Source of the DNA: Singulisphaera sp.
GTDB lineage: Bacteria > Planctomycetota > Planctomycetia > Isosphaerales > Isosphaeraceae
Length of the DNA: 59,494 nucleotides
Direction: 5' to 3'
Assembly (NCBI GenBank): GCA_027451445.1
Contig: DAIDJG010000296.1
Span: 1 to 59,494, forward strand
Position 1 is the stretch's first letter, and the number at the start of each line of letters is the position of its first letter. Positions 56,553 to 59,494 of this stretch are shown here, piece by piece. Both the position numbers and the translations under genes were made by a program. Under the pieces are notes generated by a model. It had not been told where the DNA came from. It worked only from the letters and a program-made list of their open reading frames with translations, and ran no database searches.

Positions 56553-57728
56553 ATGAGTGCTGAGGGAGGCCTCGCGGCCTTGGATTCCATGCCGGAGCCT
56601 CAGACCGAGCGATCTGCGCCGGAGACCGCCGCGCTCAGCGAAAGCGCGACCGTCGAGCGGGCACGGCAGCGTAAGATTATTCACATCGACATGGACGCGT
56701 TCTATGCCTCTGTCGAGCAGCGGGACAATCCGGAGTTGCGCGGCAAGCCGATCGCGGTCGGCGGCTCTCGTGAGCGTGGCGTCGTGGCTGCGGCGAGCTA
56801 CGAGGCTCGTAAATTCGGCGTGAAGTCTGCGATGCCGTCCATGACCGCCCGGCGAAAGTGTCCGGACCTGATCTTCGTGAAGCCGCGGTTCGATGCGTAT
56901 CGGGCCGTGTCGCGTCAGATTCATGAGATCTTTGCGGCGTATACGCCACTCATCGAGCCACTCTCTCTCGATGAGGCGTATCTTGACGTCACCGAGCACC
57001 TGGGCGCCATCGCCTCCGCGACCGAGATCGCCAAGCAGATCCGGGCGACGATCCGATCCGAGACCGGTCTGACCGCGTCGGCGGGCGTCTCCTACAACAA
57101 GTTCCTCGCCAAGATCGCGTCCGACGAGCGGAAGCCGGACGGCCTGTTTGTCATTACCCCGAGGACGGGTCCGAGCTTCGTGGAAAATCTCCCGGTCGGT
57201 CGATTTCATGGAATTGGACCGGTAACCCGCGCCAAAATGGAGCGTCTTGGAATCCTTAGCGGCGGCGATCTCAAGGCGCAGACGTTGTCGTTTCTCGAGC
57301 AACACTTCGGAAAATCGGGGCTCTACTACTACTCGCTGGCGCGCGGTATCGACGAACGACCTGTCTGTGCGCATCGCATTCGCAAATCCGTCGGCGCGGA
57401 AAAGACATTCGACGCCGACCTGCGCACTCTTGACGAGGCACGCCTGGCCATCGAGCCGCTCGTCGCGAAGGTCTGGGCCTATTGCGAGCGGTCGAACACT
57501 CGCTGGCGCACGGTCACCCTCAAGGCCAAGTACGCGGACTTCCAGCAGATCACGCGCGGTCGGACCGGGGAAGAGCCGTTTGCGACACCAGCGGCCATTG
57601 AGGCCGTCGTGTATGCGTTGCTCGACGCACTCTTTCCGGTCGATAAGGGGATTCGGTTGATTGGCGTATCATTGTCGTCGCTTGCAGCCGAGACCGGCGT
57701 TGAGCACCAGCTCCGCTTGCCGTTCTAA
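56553..57728 (+). CDS. dinB: DNA polymerase IV
   Basis: This 391-residue Y-family translesion polymerase begins with an N-terminal extension of about 45 residues before KIIHIDMDAFYASVEQ, where the catalytic DxD-containing palm starts. Further motifs are GVVAAASYEARKFGVKSAMP, LSLDEAYLDVTE (the metal-binding Asp-Glu pair), the helix-hairpin-helix region FHGIGPVTRAKM, and the little finger ending RLIGVSLSSLA. No C-terminal clamp-binding motif was clearly seen; the very end LRLPF may serve as a beta-clamp box. It is paired with xthA. Confidence 0.95.
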   Translation: MSAEGGLAALDSMPEPQTERSAPETAALSESATVERARQRKIIHIDMDAFYASVEQRDNPELRGKPIAVGGSRERGVVAAASYEARKFGVKSAMPSMTARRKCPDLIFVKPRFDAYRAVSRQIHEIFAAYTPLIEPLSLDEAYLDVTEHLGAIASATEIAKQIRATIRSETGLTASAGVSYNKFLAKIASDERKPDGLFVITPRTGPSFVENLPVGRFHGIGPVTRAKMERLGILSGGDLKAQTLSFLEQHFGKSGLYYYSLARGIDERPVCAHRIRKSVGAEKTFDADLRTLDEARLAIEPLVAKVWAYCERSNTRWRTVTLKAKYADFQQITRGRTGEEPFATPAAIEAVVYALLDALFPVDKGIRLIGVSLSSLAAETGVEHQLRLPF

Positions 57729-57869
57729 TGGGCGTTCACGCGGCTTTCGCACTTCCGCAACACGGGTCGCGCATCGTTGTGTCGCGACGGTGCGTGCGTA
57801 TGATAAGCGCTTGACGATGTGCGAGACGACCTCCTCCGTCGCGCCGTCCCGAACCCGGGAGCGAACAGC

Positions 57870-59243
57870 ATGTCCACGACCAAGTCCGCGGGTGCCCTGC
57901 CGCCCACCGAGCATACACCCCGGCCTTATGCCGGCCCGACGCGCGATGAGGTTCTCGCTCTGCGCAGGGAGTACCTCACGCCAGGGCTGATCACGTACTA
58001 TCGCGACCCTCTCCTCGTGGTCGAGGGGCACATGCAGTACCTCTGGGACGACGCCGGCCGGCGTAACCTCGACGGCTTCGCGGGGATCGTCAGCGTATCA
58101 GTCGGCCATTGCCACCCCCGCGTCGTCGAACGGGTGCGCGAGCAGCTCGGTACGCTCCAGCATACGACCACGATCTACCTCCACCCGACCGCAGTCCAAT
58201 TTGCGAAAGCGCTCGCCGACCACATGCCCGAGGGGAGCGGGCTGTCGGTCTGCGACTTCACCAACTCGGGGAGCGAGGCGAACGAGGTCGCGGTCCTGTT
58301 GGCGCGCGAGTACACCGGGAACGCCGAGGTCATCGCGCTGCGCAATGGGTATCACGGCGGCACGCAGGCCGCGATGGCCTTGACCGCCCACAGTGACTGA
58401 AAGTTCCCGAGCAGTCCCTCCGTGAACGTGACGCACACAGCACCTGGTTACTGCTACCGCTGCCCGCTCGGCCTGTCCTACCCGAGCTGCGAGGTGAAGT
58501 GCGCCCGAGACGTCGAGGACGTGATCCGCTACGAAACCTCGGGCGCAGTTGCTGCGTTCATCGGCGAGCCGATCCAGGGTGTCGGCGGCACCGTCACGCC
58601 GCCTCCCGAGTATTTTGCGATCGTTTGCGAGATCATCCGCAAGCACGGGGGCCTCTGCATCGCCGATGAGATCCAGACCGGCTTCGGCCGGACCGGCGCG
58701 CATTTCTGGGGCTTCGAGAACTGGGGCGTAACCCCGGACCTTGTGACGATGGCCAAGGGGATCGGCAACGGCGCACCGCTCGGCGCCTGCGTCACCCGTC
58801 CGGAGATCGCCCAGACCATGACCCGCCGCATCCACTTCAACACCTTCGGCGGCAACCCCGTCTCGATGACGCAGGGGCTGGCGACCCTGGAAGTCATCGA
58901 CGCCGAGGGGATCCAGGAGAACGCGCATCGTGTCGGCAGTCACTTGAAGTCCCGGCTGTTCGAGCTGCAGGAACGCCAATCTCTGATCGGCGAGGTCCGG
59001 GGCCTTGGCCTCATGCTGGGCGTCGAGCTCGTCCGCAACCGCGCGTCGAAGGAGCCGGCGACCGCGGAGACGGCCGAGGTTCTGGAGCGCTGCAAGGAGC
59101 GGGGCCTGCTGATCGGCAAAGGCGGACTCTTTGGAAACGTCCTGCGGATCAAGCCGCCGATGTGCCTCTTGCGCGACGATGCCGACTTCCTCGTCGACTG
59201 CCTCGACGAGGTGCTGTCCGGACTCACGGGGCCCCAGATGTGA
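57870..59243 (+). pseudogene. Class III aminotransferase interrupted by an in-frame TGA
   Basis: Two in-frame parts encode one PLP-dependent class III aminotransferase (AGXT2-like) of about 457 residues. The first part includes VGHCHPRVVERV, FTNSGSEANEVAVL and ALRNGYHGGTQ. It ends at TGA 58398-58400 after MALTAHSD. The second part continues with [47 protein letters not shown], and the PLP Lys in [14 protein letters not shown]. Homologues have Trp (TGG) at the TGA position (HSTWKFP-like), so a single G-to-A change explains the stop. The start at 57870 (MSTTKSAG) has GGGAG upstream. It is either a recent nonsense mutation or a read error. Confidence 0.82.
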
Positions 59244-59351
59244 CGTCGGCATGGTGTAACCCGAACCGGATCCGTGGACCCTCTCGGACATCTGTGGTAT
59301 CGTCAACGGGGTGTTTCTGTGGGTCGGGCTGGGAATACTGAGGGCCAGACG

Positions 59352-59494
59352 ATGCGCGGTACCGGTTTGGTCGGGGTCATGATGCTGTTCGGCCTCCTCG
59401 GGGCGGGCGAACCGGCGAAGCCGGCGGTCGACTTCCGGCTCCAGGACCACCGCGGAGCCTGGCACGCGCTCGACGAGTCCCGCGACCGGCAGGT
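59352..59494 (+). CDS. Redoxin-family exported protein, start only
   Basis: This is the first 47 residues of a gene that runs off the right edge. It has a hydrophobic signal-like N-terminus (GLVGVMMLFGLLGAG) followed by AVDFRLQDHRGAWHALDES, the usual entry strand of AhpC/TSA- and thioredoxin-like redoxins. GAGGG lies upstream of the ATG. The active site is outside the window. Confidence 0.6.
   Translation, partial: MRGTGLVGVMMLFGLLGAGEPAKPAVDFRLQDHRGAWHALDESRDRQ

Noticed and set aside
54663-58400. UGA reassigned to an amino acid genome-wide
   Set aside because: TGA is the normal stop of katG, the sigma factor at 42809-43393, the polyketide synthase and others, so the two in-frame TGAs need separate explanations.

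Overview
The window looks like chromosomal DNA of a planctomycete, probably of the Isosphaeraceae/Gemmataceae type. It is GC-rich. It encodes ECF sigma factors beside Hanks-type Ser/Thr kinases with unusual C-terminal domains (WD40-like, FGE-sulfatase, TPR), secreted proteins with the planctomycete N-terminal LExRxLL motif, a DUF1080 protein, a Tat-exported sugar isomerase and a two-haem cytochrome. No rRNA, tRNA, CRISPR array or intact transposase was seen. No genome outside the window was consulted, so the taxonomy is inference.

Layout. 1-4.5 kb: kinase, ECF sigma factor and a delta-60 repeat secreted protein, all on the minus strand. 5-12.3 kb: a sparse region with a beta-propeller protein, a SUKH protein, a DUF1080-HExxH fusion, a small secreted protein, a zinc-ribbon membrane protein and a frameshifted aldo/keto reductase. 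Between these lie many small inverted-repeat elements. 12.3-18.7 kb: a gene-poor gap, an ANTAR response regulator, a ceramidase-like protein, an esterase with an EF-hand insert and an SGNH hydrolase. 18.7-39.1 kb: the most striking locus, described below. 39.3-49.5 kb: KatG, two ECF sigma factors, a TPR kinase and a matrixin-like surface protease. 50-54 kb: NTF2-like protein, cytochrome c protein and sugar isomerase. 54.2-59.5 kb: a membrane thioredoxin-fold protein with an in-frame UGA at the catalytic cysteine (probable selenoprotein), an alpha/beta hydrolase, exonuclease III, DNA polymerase IV, an interrupted class III aminotransferase and the start of a redoxin gene.

The 18.7-39.1 kb locus reads as an uncharacterised lipid or lipo-amino-acid biosynthesis and export system. 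A plus-strand operon of eight tightly spaced genes encodes a DevC/MacB-type permease, its ATPase, a free acyl carrier protein, an aminoacyl-tRNA-synthetase-like amino acid:[carrier protein] ligase, a 2810-residue FAAL-ACP-KS-AT-DH-ACP-KS-AT polyketide synthase, a thioester reductase, a second AMP-forming acyl ligase and a cytochrome P450. The membrane-fusion subunit of the exporter is divergent, in a minus-strand unit with a zinc-finger/kinase/FGE-sulfatase protein and an ECF sigma factor. In the synthase, both AT domains lack the catalytic Ser and the second KS lacks its Cys and first His. There is no KR domain, and a palindromic repeat element sits in frame inside the gene.

Several genes carry single-base lesions: the sigma factor at 2287-2832, the aldo/keto reductase at 11353-12226 and the aminotransferase at 57870-59243. 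Either this genome holds many decaying genes or the assembly has residual errors. The lesions should be checked against reads before any of them is interpreted biologically.
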